64,000 nt of DNA, taken from NCBI GenBank assembly GCA_963851025.1, contig CAWKOA010000026.1, positions 62,001 to 126,000 of the forward strand. The letters run 5' to 3'. Shown here in pieces: positions 46,082 through 57,706 of this stretch. The translations under genes were made by a program, and so were the position numbers. Numbering within the stretch: position 1 is the first letter of the stretch; the number at the start of each line of letters is the position of its first letter. Origin of the DNA: RYN-230 sp963851025. Its GTDB lineage: Bacteria; Actinomycetota; Actinomycetes; Streptosporangiales; Streptosporangiaceae. Below the pieces are notes generated by a model that saw only the letters and a list, made by a program, of their open reading frames with translations, had not been told where the DNA came from and did not search any database.

Positions 46082-46855
46082 ATGCCTACTGCTGTGATCA
46101 CCGGAGCGTCCCAGGGGCTGGGGCGGGCCCTGGCCCGCGAACTGGCCGGGCGCGGCTGGTCCCTGGTGGCGGACGCCCGCCACGCGGACCAGCTCGCCGC
46201 CGCCGTGGGCGGGCTCGCCGCGGTGACCGCGATCCCCGGCGACGTGACCGACCCCGCCCACCGGGCCGCGATCGCCGCGGCGCTCCCCCCGGGGGGCCGC
46301 CTGGACCTGCTGGTGAACAACGCAAGCCGTCTCGGGCCCAGCCCCCAGCCGGTGCTGCGCAGCTACCCGCTGGCCGAGCTCGGGCAGGTCTACGAGACGA
46401 ACGTGCTGGCGCCGCTGGCCCTGATCCAGCTGCTGGCCGGGCCGCTCGCGGCGGCCGGCGGCGTGGTCGTCAACGTCAGCTCGGACGCGGCGGCCGACGC
46501 CTACCCCGGCTGGGGCGGCTACGGCTCGGCCAAGGCCGCACTCGATCAGCTCACGGCGGTCCTCGCCGCCGAGGAGCCCGGGCTGCGCTGCTACGCGTTC
46601 GACCCGGGCGACATGCGCACCGCCATGCATCAGGCCGCATTCCCCGGCGAGGACATCTCGGACCGGGCGGAGCCGGAGGTGGCCGCGGCGGCCCTGCTGC
46701 GGCTGCTCGGCCAGCAGCCACCCAGCGGCCGTTACCGGGCCAGCGACTACCCGGCGCCGGGACCGGAGCCCGGCGCACCCGGTCCCGGGGCCGCCGGTCC
46801 CGGGACCGCCGGTCCGGGGCTGGCCGGGCTGCCGGGTACGGCGGTGGCCCGGTGA
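46082..46855 (+). CDS. Short-chain dehydrogenase/reductase
   Basis: NAD(P)-dependent oxidoreductase. The cofactor loop is AVITGASQGLGRALARELAGRG. NNASRLG, the catalytic Ser in VVVNVSSDAAAD and Tyr-x3-Lys in GGYGSAKAALDQL complete the active site. About 30 residues of Pro/Gly/Ala-rich tail follow the core. The start is ATG at 46082 after GGAGGAG. It has 257 residues and is intact. It is divergent from soxR and carries a SoxR-type promoter, so it is a probable redox-stress gene. The substrate is unknown. Its stop overlaps the next gene (GTGA). Confidence 0.9.
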   Translation: MPTAVITGASQGLGRALARELAGRGWSLVADARHADQLAAAVGGLAAVTAIPGDVTDPAHRAAIAAALPPGGRLDLLVNNASRLGPSPQPVLRSYPLAELGQVYETNVLAPLALIQLLAGPLAAAGGVVVNVSSDAAADAYPGWGGYGSAKAALDQLTAVLAAEEPGLRCYAFDPGDMRTAMHQAAFPGEDISDRAEPEVAAAALLRLLGQQPPSGRYRASDYPAPGPEPGAPGPGAAGPGTAGPGLAGLPGTAVAR

Positions 46856-47982
46856 GCCGCCTGGCCCGCCGCCCGCCCGAGGCCCGCGGGCTGGCCCGGG
46901 ACGGCGTCCGGCTGCTCGCCGGCACGCCGGACGGCCTGATCCACGCCCGCTTCCGCGACCTGCCGCGCTTCCTCGCCCCGGGCGACCTCCTGGTGGTCAA
47001 CAACTCCGCCACCCTGGCCGCCGCGCTCCCCGGGCAGCGGGCCGGCGGTGCGGCGGTCACCGTCCACCTCTCCAACCATCTCGATGACGGAACCTGGCTG
47101 GTCGAACTCAGGCCCGGCCCGGCGGTGCCCGGGCGGCTCAGCGACGGCGCCCCCGGCGAGGTCATCACGCTGCCCGGAGGCGGCTCGGTCACGCTGCTGC
47201 GCCCGTACCCGGACGCGGCGGCCACCCGGATCTGGGCGGCGGCAGTGACGACGGGCAGCGGCGGGGAGGAGGAGTACCTGGCCCGGCACGGCCGGCCGAT
47301 CCGCTACTCGTATGTCCCGGACCCGTGGCCGCTGACCGCCTACCAGACGGTGTTCGCCCGCTCCCCCGGCAGCGCCGAGATGCCGAGCGCGGGCCGGCCG
47401 TTTACCACCGGGCTGGTGACCAGGCTGATCGCGGGCGGCGTGGCCATCGCCCCGATCACCCTGCACACCGGGGTGGCGTCGCTGGAGGCGGGCGAGGCTC
47501 CCCTGCCCGAGTGGTTCGAGGTCCCGCAGCCCACCGCCGACCTGGTCAACCTGACCCGGGCGGCGGGCCGCCGGGTGATCGCGGTCGGCACCACCTGCAC
47601 CCGGGCCCTGGAGAGTGCGCTGGTTCCAGGCGCGGGCCAGGGGGACACCGTCGCCGCGCGCCGCGGCTGGACCGGCCTGGTGCTCGGGCCGGAGCACCCG
47701 GCCCGCGTGGTCAGCGGGCTGATCACCGGGTGGCACGAGGCGGGCGCGTCACACCTCGCGCTGCTGGAGGCCGTGGCCGGCCCGGGGCTGGTCGGGGCCT
47801 GCTATCGCGAGGCCGAGGCGGCCGGCTACCTGTGGCACGAGTTCGGTGACAGCTGCCTGCTGCTGCCACCGCGGCCGGCCGCGCAGCCGGCGGGTCCCCC
47901 TCAGCCCGCCGCGGGAGCGGCGGGCAGCCAGCGCCTGATGCAGCCGAGCAGTTCCTCGGTGTCCACCGGCTTGGTCACGTAG
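46852..47982 (+). CDS. queA: QueA-like S-adenosylmethionine:tRNA ribosyltransferase-isomerase
   Basis: The queuosine-pathway enzyme QueA transfers the ribosyl part of SAM to preQ1 in tRNA. Family features are present: PGDLLVVNNSATLAAALPG, IRYSYVPDPWPLTAYQTVFA, PSAGRPFTTGLV and AVGTTCTRALES. No other queuosine gene is in the window, so the role could differ. The start GTG at 46852 overlaps the SDR stop. The last 80 bases overlap the end of the convergent hybrid kinase gene; a stop near 47900 may have been lost by an indel. Confidence 0.88.
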   Translation: MSRLARRPPEARGLARDGVRLLAGTPDGLIHARFRDLPRFLAPGDLLVVNNSATLAAALPGQRAGGAAVTVHLSNHLDDGTWLVELRPGPAVPGRLSDGAPGEVITLPGGGSVTLLRPYPDAAATRIWAAAVTTGSGGEEEYLARHGRPIRYSYVPDPWPLTAYQTVFARSPGSAEMPSAGRPFTTGLVTRLIAGGVAIAPITLHTGVASLEAGEAPLPEWFEVPQPTADLVNLTRAAGRRVIAVGTTCTRALESALVPGAGQGDTVAARRGWTGLVLGPEHPARVVSGLITGWHEAGASHLALLEAVAGPGLVGACYREAEAAGYLWHEFGDSCLLLPPRPAAQPAGPPQPAAGAAGSQRLMQPSSSSVSTGLVT

Positions 47983-50900
47983 TCCGTGGCCCCGGCGGCG
48001 AGACTCTTGTCCCGGTCACCCTGCATGGCCCGCGCGGTGACCGCGATCACGGGCAGGTCGGCGAACTCCGGCATCTCGCGGATGGCGGCGGTGGTGGTGT
48101 AGCCGTCCATCTCCGGCATCATCACGTCCATCAGGACGAGGTCGATGTCCTGGCCGGCGCGCAGCGCATCGATCCCCTGCTGCCCGCTGGGCGCGTGCAC
48201 GACGGTCAGCCCGTAGAGCTCGAGGACGCTGGTGATCGCGAAGACGTTCCGCAGGTCGTCGTCGACGATCAGCACCCTGCGCCCGCTCAGCCCGGCGGTG
48301 TCCCCGTTGCTGGCCGTGTCCCGGGACAGCCCGGTCAGGGCGCCGTTCTGCGGCGCGGGAGCGGGGAGGGTGCCGTTCGTGGCGGCCGTCCCATTCAGCG
48401 CCTGCGGGGCGCCTGGGCCGGCGGGCCCGCCGCCGGGCCCGCGGCCGGCGGCGCGCGCCGCAGCGGCGCGCTGGCCGCGGCGGGCTGGCTGGCGGCGGGC
48501 TGGCTGGCGGGCTCGCGGCCAGCGCGGCGGCCCCCGGCTCGCCGCGGACGGGGCTGACCGTCGCGTCGGCACCGCCCTGGTAGGCGACCGGCAGGTACAG
48601 GGTGAAGGTGCTGCCCCGGCCCGGCTCGCTCTGCGCGGTGATCCGGCCGCCGAGCACGGCCGCGACCTCGCGGCTGATCGCCAGCCCCAGGCCGGTGCCG
48701 CCGTAGCGGCGGCTGGTGGTGCCGTCGCCCTGCTGGAACGCCTCGAAGATCGTCTTCAGGCTGTCGTCGGAGATGCCGATCCCGGTGTCCGACACCGAGA
48801 AGGCCAGGCCGGCCTGGCCCCCGGGGACCTGCGGGGTCTCCCGGCGGATCCGCAGCTCCACCCGGCCCTGCTGGGTGAACTTGACCGCGTTGGAGAGCAG
48901 GTTGTGCAGCACCTGGCGGAGCCGCTGCCGGTCGGTGACAACCTCGGCGGGCACGTCGGGGGCGGACGCCACCGCGAACTCCAGCCGCTTCTCGGCGGCG
49001 AGCGGCTCGAACACGGTGCGCAGGTCCTCGGCCAGGGACCCCAGCGCGAACGGCTCCGGGTGGACGTCCAGCTTGCCGGCCTCCACCCGGGACAGGTCCA
49101 GGATGTCGTTGATCAGCAGCAGCAGGTCCGACCCGGACGAGTGGATCACGTTGGCGTACTCGACCTGCTTGGGCGACAGGTTCGCGGCCGGGTTCTCGGC
49201 CAGCAGCCGGGCCAGGATGAGCAGGCTGTTCAGCGGGGTGCGCAGCTCATGCGAGACGTTCGCGAGGAACTGTGACTTGTACCTGGAGGCCAGGTCCAGC
49301 TGCTTGGCCCGCTCCTCGATCTCCTGCCGGGCCTGCTCGATCTCGGCGTTCTTGATCTCGATGTCGCGCTTCTGCCGGGCCAGCTGGGCCGCCTTGTCCT
49401 CCAGCTCCGCGTTCGAGCTCTGCAGCTCCTCCTGCCGGGCCTGCAGCTCGCCGGTGCGGGACTGCAGCTCCGAGGCCAGCCGCTGGGACTCCGTCAGCAG
49501 GTGATCGGTGCGGGAGTTCACGATGATCGTGTTCACGTTGACGCCGATGGTCTCCATCAGCTGCTCCAGGAAGTCCTGGTGCACCTGGGTGAACCGGCTG
49601 AACGAGCCCGCCTCGATGACGCCCAGGACCTGCCCCTCGAACACGATGGGCAGCACGATGAGGTTGACCGGGGCGCCGTCACCGAGCCCGGAGGAGATCC
49701 GCACGTAGTCCGGCGGCGCGTCGGTGACGATGATGGGCTTGCGGGTCTTGGCCACCTGCCCGATCAGTGACTGGCCCAGCCGGAACTGGCTGGGCGCCGC
49801 GATGTCGGCCCGCAGCCCGTACCCGGCGATCAGCCGCAGGACCGTGCCCTCGCTGGTGTCGCCGGAGATGAAGAACGTGCCGTGCTGGGCACCGACCAGC
49901 GGGATCAGCTCGTCCATGATCAGCTCAGCGACCGTGGCGATGTCCCGGTGCCCCTGCATCAGGCCGGAGATCCGGGCCAGGTTGGTCTTCAGCCAGTACT
50001 GCTCCTGGTTGGCCTTGGTCGTCTCGCGGAGGGACTGCACCATCGCGTTGATGTTGTCCTTCAGCTCGGCGACCTCGCCCTCGGCCTCCACCGAGATGGA
50101 GCGGGTCAGGTCCCCGGTCGCCACCGCGCTGGTTACCTGGGAGATGGCCCGGACCTGGCGGGTCAGGTTCCCGGCCAGCTCGTTGACGTTCTCGGTGAGC
50201 CGCTTCCAGGTGCCGGACAGCCCCTCGACCTCGGCCTGGCCGCCCAGCCGGCCCTTGCTGCCGACCTCGCGGGCCACCCGGGTCACCTCGGCCGCGAACG
50301 ACGAGAGCTGGTCGACCATGGTGTTGATCGTGGTCTTGAGCTCGAGGATCTCGCCGCGTGCGTCCACGTCGATCTTCTTCGACAGGTCACCCTGCGCGAC
50401 CGCGGTGGTCACCAGGGCGATGTTGCGGACCTGGCTGGTCAGGTTGCCCGCCATGAAGTTCACCGAGTCGGTGAGGTCCCGCCATGTGCCGCCGACCCCG
50501 GGGACCTGGGCCTGGCCGCCCAGGCTGCCCTCGGTACCCACCTCCCGGGCGACCCGGGTGACCTCGTCGGCGAACGCGGACAGCTGGTCGACCATGGTGT
50601 TCAGGGTGTCTTTCAGGGCCAGCATCTCGCCCTTGACGTCCACGGTGATCTTCTGGGTGAGGTCACCGCGGGCCACCGCCGTCGCGACCTGCGCGATGTC
50701 GCGCACCTGCCCGGTCAGGTTGTCGGCCATGGCGTTGACCGACTCGGTGAGGTCCTTCCAGGTCCCGGCGACCCCGGGAACCTGGGCCTGGCCGCCGAGC
50801 TTGCCGTCGGTGCCCACCTCGCGGGCCACCCGGGTCACCTCGGAGGTGAAGAGGGCCAGCTGGTCGGTCATGCTGTTGAACACGGTGGCGATCTCGTCCA

Positions 50901-51027
50901 TCAGCGGGTCGCCGGTGTGTGGCAGGCGGGTGCTGAAGTCCCCGCCCCGAACCGCGGTCAGCCCGTCGAGCAGCCGTTGCAGCCGCGGGTCGGCGGGCTG
51001 GCTGCTGGCCAGCGCTGCTTCCGCCAT
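47901..51027 (-). CDS. Soluble HAMP-repeat hybrid histidine kinase with receiver domain (one frameshift)
   Basis: A kinase of about 1040 residues without membrane helices. Residues 56-331 are three 92-residue units, each starting QLxxFxxEVTRVAREVG and containing GDL...K(I/S)xVxxxGE: stacked HAMP domains as in fungal Nik1 kinases. A GAF domain (about 360-505, HGTFFISGD, VLPIVFEGQVLGVIEAGSF) and a coiled coil (510-580) follow. HisKA has SHELRTPLN with His593. The ATPase domain has LLSNAVKF, SDTGIGI and GGTGLGLAIS. After a shift near 48450 the receiver domain reads VLIVDDDLRN, LVLMDVMMPEMDGY and VTKPVD. The start is ATG at 51027 after GGAG. It is divergent from a PP2C phosphatase, a likely signalling partner. 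Confidence 0.93.
50085..50862 (-). repeat. Three 276-bp HAMP-encoding repeats
   Basis: The three 92-residue HAMP units of the hybrid kinase form imperfect tandem repeats (starts near kinase residues 56, 148 and 240). The phrases EVTRVAREVG, LGGQA and TMVDQL recur nearly unchanged, indicating internal duplication. Confidence 0.8.
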
Positions 51028-51110
51028 GACGACTCCATCCTGCTGCTGGCTGCATCACGAGTGCAGCCAGTCACTCTGCGTCTCGTGACAGACCGATACT
51101 GCCACGGCTG

Positions 51111-51139
51111 TTGACGTGGTTAAAAACACGCGTTAGGGA
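51111..51139 (+). promoter_or_regulatory. Predicted promoter of the ANTAR-PP2C gene
   Basis: TTGACG (51111-51116), a 17-base AT-richer spacer and TAGGGA (51134-51139) precede the GTG start by about 60 bases. The -10 is weak at its last base. Confidence 0.4.
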
Positions 51140-51199
51140 CACCCTCTGCCCGGTAACGTGGCACTCAAGCCGCTGAATCTCCCGGGAAGGCCTCCTACC

Positions 51200-53514
51200 G
51201 TGACAGTATCGAGCGGCGCAGAATTCGCACGGCTAAGCGCCCTAATTGCGCGGCAGCGGCGTGAGCTGGACAGCATGCAATCCGGGGTGGCGGCCCGCTC
51301 TGTCGTGGACCTGGCCCGCGGCATGCTGATGGAGCGGCTCCGCTGCTCGCCCGCGGAGGCGCAGGCCCAGCTGGCGCACCTGTCCGCGGAGTCAGGCGCG
51401 AGCCTGGGCGAGCTCGCGGCGCAGATCACCGGGCAGCAGTTCCCCGCGGCCGGGCCCGGCGGGCCGGACGGCCCGGACGCGGCCGGGGCAGCACGCTGCC
51501 CGGCACCCACCAGGTCGCCCTGGCCGGGGCCGCCGCGGAGGCCGCGCACGACGGCGACGGCATCGCGGCCGCCGTCCTGGAGGAGGCACTGGCCCCGGCG
51601 GGCGCGACCGCCGTGGCCCTGTGGCTGGCCGAGCCCGACGGCGGCCTGGAACTGGCCGGGCAGGCCGGGTTCACCGCCCGCGACGCCAGCCGCTGGCGGC
51701 GCATCCACCCGGACATGGACACGCCCGCGCAGCGGGCGGCGGACGAGGGGGCGGAGTACTGGTGGCCTGAGGGCCGGCCGGACGCCGCGCTGGCGCCGCT
51801 GATGGGCGACTGGCCGCAGGGCGCCCGCGCGGTGCTCCCGCTGCCCGGCCCGGGCACGGCACTGGGGGCGATGGAGATCTGCTGGCCCGGCCCCCTGGAA
51901 GGGTTCCCTGACCCGCTGCGGCGGCAGATCAGCGCCCTCACCGACGTCTGCGCCCAGGCCCTCGGTACCCGGCTGCCCAGCGGTGACCTGGCCGCGGATC
52001 ACCGGGCGTCGTGGGCCTTCGGCCTGGTGGACAGCCTGCTCGGCTCGGCGCTGTTCGCGACCGCGATCCGGGACGGCGCCGGGATCATCACCGACTTCCG
52101 GATCAGCTACCTCAGCCGGGACTTCGCCGACCCCGCGGGCCGGGACACCACGGCCCTGGCCGGGCGGCCGCTGCTGGAGGTCTACCCGGCCGCCGCCCTG
52201 TCCGGCGGCCTGTACGACCGGGCCGTCCGGGTGATGGCGACCGGCGAGGCGCAGTACACCTCGGGTGAGATCATCGCCGCGCCGGTGGCCAGCGGGCTGG
52301 TCACCCCGGTGCTGGAGGTCCGCATCGCCCGCCTCTACGACGGCGTGGTGATCACCTGGCGGCCCGCGGGCGAGGTCGAGCGCCTCGGCGCGCTGCTGCA
52401 CCAGGCGCAGCGGCTGGGCCGGATCGGCGGCTGGGAGGAGAACCTGCTGACCGGCGAGGTGCTCTGGACCGAGCCGACGTTCGCGCTGTTCGGGCAGCCG
52501 CCCGGCGCCCCGGTCCCGGTGGCCAAGCTGCACGCCCACGTCCCGGCCGAGGACCTGCCGGTGGTGGAAAGCTTCCGCGCCACGCTGCTGGACGACAAGC
52601 GGGAGGCGGCCGCCGCGTTCCGGATCATCCGGGCCGACGACGAGAGCGTGCGGCAGATGCGCGCGTTCGCCGAGCCGGTCACCGACCAGGCCGGCACGCT
52701 GGTCGCGGTGCGCGGCGCCTACCAGGACGTGTCCGCGGACTACCACACCCAGGTGGCCTTCGCGGCGACCCGCGACCGGCTGGCCGACACCGAGGAGCGC
52801 GCCGAGGAGGAGCACCGGCTGGCGCTGCGGCTGCAGCAGGCCATCACCCCGCAGGCCGCGGAGCCGGTGGAGATCGCCGGCCTGGACATCGCCGCCCGCT
52901 ACCGGCCCGCCGGGCCCGGGAACCTGGTCAGCGGTGACTGGTACGACACGGTTCCGCTGCCGGACAGGAAAGTGCTGCTCGTGGTCGGGGACATCGCCGG
53001 TCACGGCATCGACGCGGTCACCGGCATGGTGGCCCTGCGGAACTGCCTGCGCGGCCTGGCCATCACCGGCGCCGGGCCGGCCCAGCTGCTGGGCTGGCTG
53101 AACTGCGTGGCCTGCTATCTCACCGACGGCATCATCGGCACGGTGGTGTGCGGCATCTACGACCCGGAGCAGCGGACGCTGTGCTGCTCCCGGGCCGGGC
53201 ACCTGCCGCCGCTGCTGGTGCGGGACGGGACAGCGCGGGAACTGGCGCTGCCGTCCGGGGTGCTGGTCGGCGCGGACCCGGACGCCAGCTACGAGGAGCT
53301 GACCATCACGCTGCGGCCGGGCGACGCGCTCGCGATGTTCACCGACGGCCTGATCGAGCGGCACGACGAGGCCATCGACGACTCGATAAACGCGCTGCTG
53401 CGCCTGGCCAGCGGGCCGGTCGGGGATGTCGCCCGCTTCGCCGATCACCTGATGGGCAACTCGCGGTCCGACACCAGCGACGATGCGTGCCTGGTCGCGG
53501 TCCAGGTCCGCTGA
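51200..53514 (+). CDS. ANTAR-GAF-PAS-PP2C phosphatase (frameshifted)
   Basis: A multidomain signalling protein. The N-terminal ANTAR RNA-binding domain reads ARSVVDLARGMLMERLRCSPAEAQAQLAHLS. The frame then changes near 51495 (two extra G or one missing base). A GAF-like part (ATAVALWLAEPDGGLELAGQAGF) and two PAS regions follow, the second with RIGGWEENLLTGEVLWTEPTFALFG. The SpoIIE/RsbU-type phosphatase has VSGDWYDTV, VVGDIAGHGIDAV, MFTDGLIER and SDDACLVAVQV, so the metal-binding Asp residues are present. RsbU-like enzymes release sigma factors through anti-anti-sigma proteins. The start is GTG at 51200 after GGAAGG; GTG at 51158 is the alternative. It is divergent from the hybrid kinase. Confidence 0.88.
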
Positions 53515-53541
53515 GCCGGCCGCTCAGCCGGACCTGACCGC

Positions 53542-54585
<1,044 letters not shown>

Positions 54586-54603
54586 AGGGCAACACTAGTC
54601 CCC

Positions 54604-56083
54604 ATGAGCGTGCTGGCTGTCGACGCCGGGACAACCGGCGTCACCGCATTGATCGTGACCGAGGACGGCCTGGTGTCCGGGCGCGGGTACCAGGAATTCC
54701 GGCAGTACTTCCCCGAGCCGGGCTGGGTGGAGCACCTGCCCGAGGACATCTGGCAGGCGACGCTGGCCGCGTCCCGCCAGGCCCTCGCCCAGGCGGGTGA
54801 TCCGCCGGTGCGCAGCCTCGGCCTCACCAACCAGCGGGAGACCGCGGTGGTCTGGGACCGGGCCACGCTGGCCGCGCCGCGCCGCGCGATCGTGTGGCAG
54901 GACCGGCGCACGGCCCGGATCTGCGACGCGCTGCGCGAGGCCGGCCACGAGGACCGGGTGGCCGCGCTGACCGGCCTGCGCCTCGACCCGTACTTCACCG
55001 GGACCAAGCTCACCTGGCTGGCCGAGCACGACCCGGGCACCTGGGCAGGGCCTGGCCGACGGCTCACTGGCCTGCGGCACCGTGGATTCTTACCTGATCG
55101 CCCGGATGACCGCGGGGGCCCGGCACGTGACCGACGCCTCCAACGCCTCGCGCACGCTGCTGTTCGACATCGGGACCGGGCGGTGGTCCGGGGAACTGTG
55201 CGAGCTGCTGCGGGTCCCGCAGCGGGCGCTGCCCGAGGTGGTGCCGTCCACCGGGGTGGTCGCGCACACCGACCCTGGCGCGTTCCTCGGCCTGGACCTC
55301 CCGGTGGCCGGCATCGCCGGCGACCAGCAGGCCGCCCTGTTCGGCCAGGCCTGCTTCAGCCCGGGCGACACCAAGTGCACCTACGGGACCGGGTCCTTCG
55401 TGCTGGCCAACACCGGGCCGGCCGTGGTGCGCTCGGCGGCCGGGCTGCTGTCCACGGTGGCCTGGATGGACGGCTCGGGCCAGCTCACCTACGCCCTGGA
55501 GGGGTCGGTGTTCGTGACCGGCGCCGCGGTGCAGTGGCTGCGGGACGGGCTCGGCCTGCTGGATGACGCGGCGCAGAGCGAGGCGCTGGCGCGCAGCGTG
55601 CCCGATTCGGGCGGCGTGGTGTTCGTGCCCGCGCTGACCGGCCTGGGCGCACCCGACTGGGACCCGGACGCGCGCGGGGCCCTGTTCGGCATCACCCGCG
55701 GCACGACCCGGGCGCACGTGGTCCGGGCCACCCTGGAGGCGATCGCCTACGAGGTGCGGGACGTGGCCGACCTGATGATAGGGGGCGGCTCGCAGGGCGG
55801 CCGGGTGCTGCGCGCGGACGGCGGCGCCAGCGCCAACGACCTGCTCATGCAGATCCAGGCGGATCAGCTGCAGCTCCCGGTGGAGCGTCCCGTGGTCGGC
55901 GAGACCACCGCGCTCGGGGCGGCGTTCCTGGCCGGGCTGGCCACCGGGACCTGGTCCTCGACCGGCGAGCTCGCCGCCACCTGGCGGCTGGACCGCCGGT
56001 TCGAGCCGGGCCCCCGGGACGACGCGGCCTACGCCCGCTGGCGCCAGGCCGTGGCCCGGACCAAAGGCTGGTCCGCCTCCTAG
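54604..56083 (+). CDS. glpK: Glycerol kinase (one frameshift)
   Basis: FGGY-family kinase that makes glycerol 3-phosphate. The N-terminus has LAVDAGTTGVTALIV and TNQRETAVVWDRATLAAPRRAIVWQDRRTA. The frame changes near 55045. It then reads TVDSYLIARMT, DASNASRTLLFDI, GIAGDQQAALFGQACF, KCTYGTGSFVLANTG and the C-terminal LRADGGASANDLLMQIQAD. The DASNASRT segment and the GTGSF loop are diagnostic of glycerol rather than xylulose kinases. The start is ATG at 54604 with almost no leader. It is divergent from pfkA, suggesting joint control of glycolytic entry. Confidence 0.9.
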
Positions 56084-56100
56084 GCGCGCCCGGCGGGACC

Positions 56101-57582
56101 TCACCCCGGGTGGACGCCGAGGGTGGTCCCCAGGGCCTGGTAGTCGCGGTCGAAGCGGCGGAGCAGGCCTTCCAGGCCGGTGCTGGCCACCACCTGCTGG
56201 TACTGGGCCGCCGAGGTGACGGCCGAGAGGCGCCGGAAACCGTCGCTGGCCTGGCTCGCGTCGGACCGCACCCGGCCCGCGGCCGCCGCGGACGCGGAGG
56301 TGGGCATGGAGATGCCGTTCATGTCCTGCGCGAACGTGCTGAACGCCTGGGACATCTGCCCGTCCACCGTGTTGACGCAGCTGAGCTTGCCCTGGCAGGC
56401 CGCCACCTTCGAGTCGAAGGTGGACAGCGTGGTGCTCAGCGTGGCGAACGTGCCCTCGACCGAGATGGCCGCGTTGGCCCGGGCCACGGTGCTGTTGCCG
56501 GAGACGATGGCGAGCCCGGCGATCAGCGCCGTGTAGCCCACGATGAGGAGCACGCCCAGCACCAGGAACAGGGTGACCAGCCGCTTGGCCGCGCGGGACA
56601 GGACCAGCTGCCAGGGCTGGTCGCCGCCGAGCCAGCGGATCGGGGCGGCGGGCCCGGCGACGCCGGCGGCCGGATAGCCGGCCTCCCGGCGCGGGCTGGC
56701 CGTACCCGGCGCGGGCTGGCCGTACCCCGGCGCGGGCTGGCCGGACTCCGGCTGGCCCCACCCCGTCCCGGGCTGGCCGTACCCATACTGGCCGAACTCA
56801 GGCTGGCCCGGGGCGGGCTGGCCCCAGCCGGGAGCGGCCGGGGCCTCCGGGAACACCGGGGCCCCCGGCTCCGCTGATCCGCCCGGGAACGCCCCGCCCG
56901 CGGGCGCCGTCCCGAAGGCGGACGCGGCCGGGTCCCCGAACAGGCCGCCCGGGTAGCGGGCGGTCAGCATCAGGAAGTACCCGTGCACCCTGACCTCGTA
57001 GCGCACGACGGCCGCGAGGGCCTCGTGCAGCGGCCGCGGCATCCGGCCCGCGATGAGCACGATCAGCCAGGTCACGAACATGACCAGGAAGCTCACGCCG
57101 TACGCCAGCAGCACGCTGACGATCAGGGCGGGGATGACCAGGATGATCCGGAACAGGACCGCGAGCCGGTTGAGCGGGCCCGGCTCGGCCCGCATCCGGA
57201 CCGGGTACTGCGACTCCTCGAACTCGAACGGCGGGTACACGTCGGTGAGCAGGAACAGGTACGCGTAGACCCGGGTCGTCCAGCGCAGGTAGCCAACCTG
57301 GAACTCGGCCAGCCCGGCCGGCAGGCGGCCGGTGACCAGCGCGGCGAACCAGCAGATCACCGCGACCACCTCGGCCGCGATGCCGAGCACGTACAGCACC
57401 ACCAGCTGCGGGATGGCCAGGATGATGCGCACCAGGACGGTGAGCCGGCGCTGGTCAGCGGGCTCGGCGAACGCGACGAGGATCTCGCCCGCGGGACCAG
57501 GCTGACCGCCCGGCCCGGCTGGCCCGCCCGGTCCGGCCGGCGCGGGGGGAATCCCCGGGGCCCCCATCGGTATTCCAGTCAT
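56101..57582 (-). CDS. DUF4389-family membrane protein
   Basis: A 493-residue protein. The N-terminal half has two DUF4389-like units, each with paired hydrophobic helices (RIILAIPQLVVLYVLGIAAEVV, then FFALVTGRLP-like; RIILVIPALIVSVLLAYGVSFLVMF, then GRMPRPLHEAL). A long Gly/Gln/Pro/Tyr-rich segment follows (about residues 215-320, repeats of GQPAPGYGQ). A third membrane helix (VTLFLVLGVLLIVGYTALIAG) leads to a soluble outer domain with two cysteines (ACQGKLSC). The function is unknown. The start is ATG at 57582 with AAAGGAG upstream. It is intact. Confidence 0.8.
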   Translation of the reverse strand: MTGIPMGAPGIPPAPAGPGGPAGPGGQPGPAGEILVAFAEPADQRRLTVLVRIILAIPQLVVLYVLGIAAEVVAVICWFAALVTGRLPAGLAEFQVGYLRWTTRVYAYLFLLTDVYPPFEFEESQYPVRMRAEPGPLNRLAVLFRIILVIPALIVSVLLAYGVSFLVMFVTWLIVLIAGRMPRPLHEALAAVVRYEVRVHGYFLMLTARYPGGLFGDPAASAFGTAPAGGAFPGGSAEPGAPVFPEAPAAPGWGQPAPGQPEFGQYGYGQPGTGWGQPESGQPAPGYGQPAPGTASPRREAGYPAAGVAGPAAPIRWLGGDQPWQLVLSRAAKRLVTLFLVLGVLLIVGYTALIAGLAIVSGNSTVARANAAISVEGTFATLSTTLSTFDSKVAACQGKLSCVNTVDGQMSQAFSTFAQDMNGISMPTSASAAAAGRVRSDASQASDGFRRLSAVTSAAQYQQVVASTGLEGLLRRFDRDYQALGTTLGVHPG

Positions 57583-57706
57583 TAGTCCGCTCCTTTAATC
57601 AAGGGCCGTAACCTTAGCGTTTGCTGGACGCCTGGGACGCTTGGTTCACGAGACGTACCAATTGAGCCGCGCGGGCCCGGCAGCGGCGGGGATGGAGGCG
57701 TGCCAC

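Noticed and set aside
51133..53448. 771-codon minus-strand frame opposite the PP2C gene
   Set aside because: Shadow frame rich in Arg, Gly and His; PAS and PP2C motifs are on the plus strand.
56690..56780. Short GC-rich repeats in the DUF4389 gene as a mobile element trace
   Set aside because: They encode the in-frame GQPAPGYGQ linker and are ordinary coding repeats.
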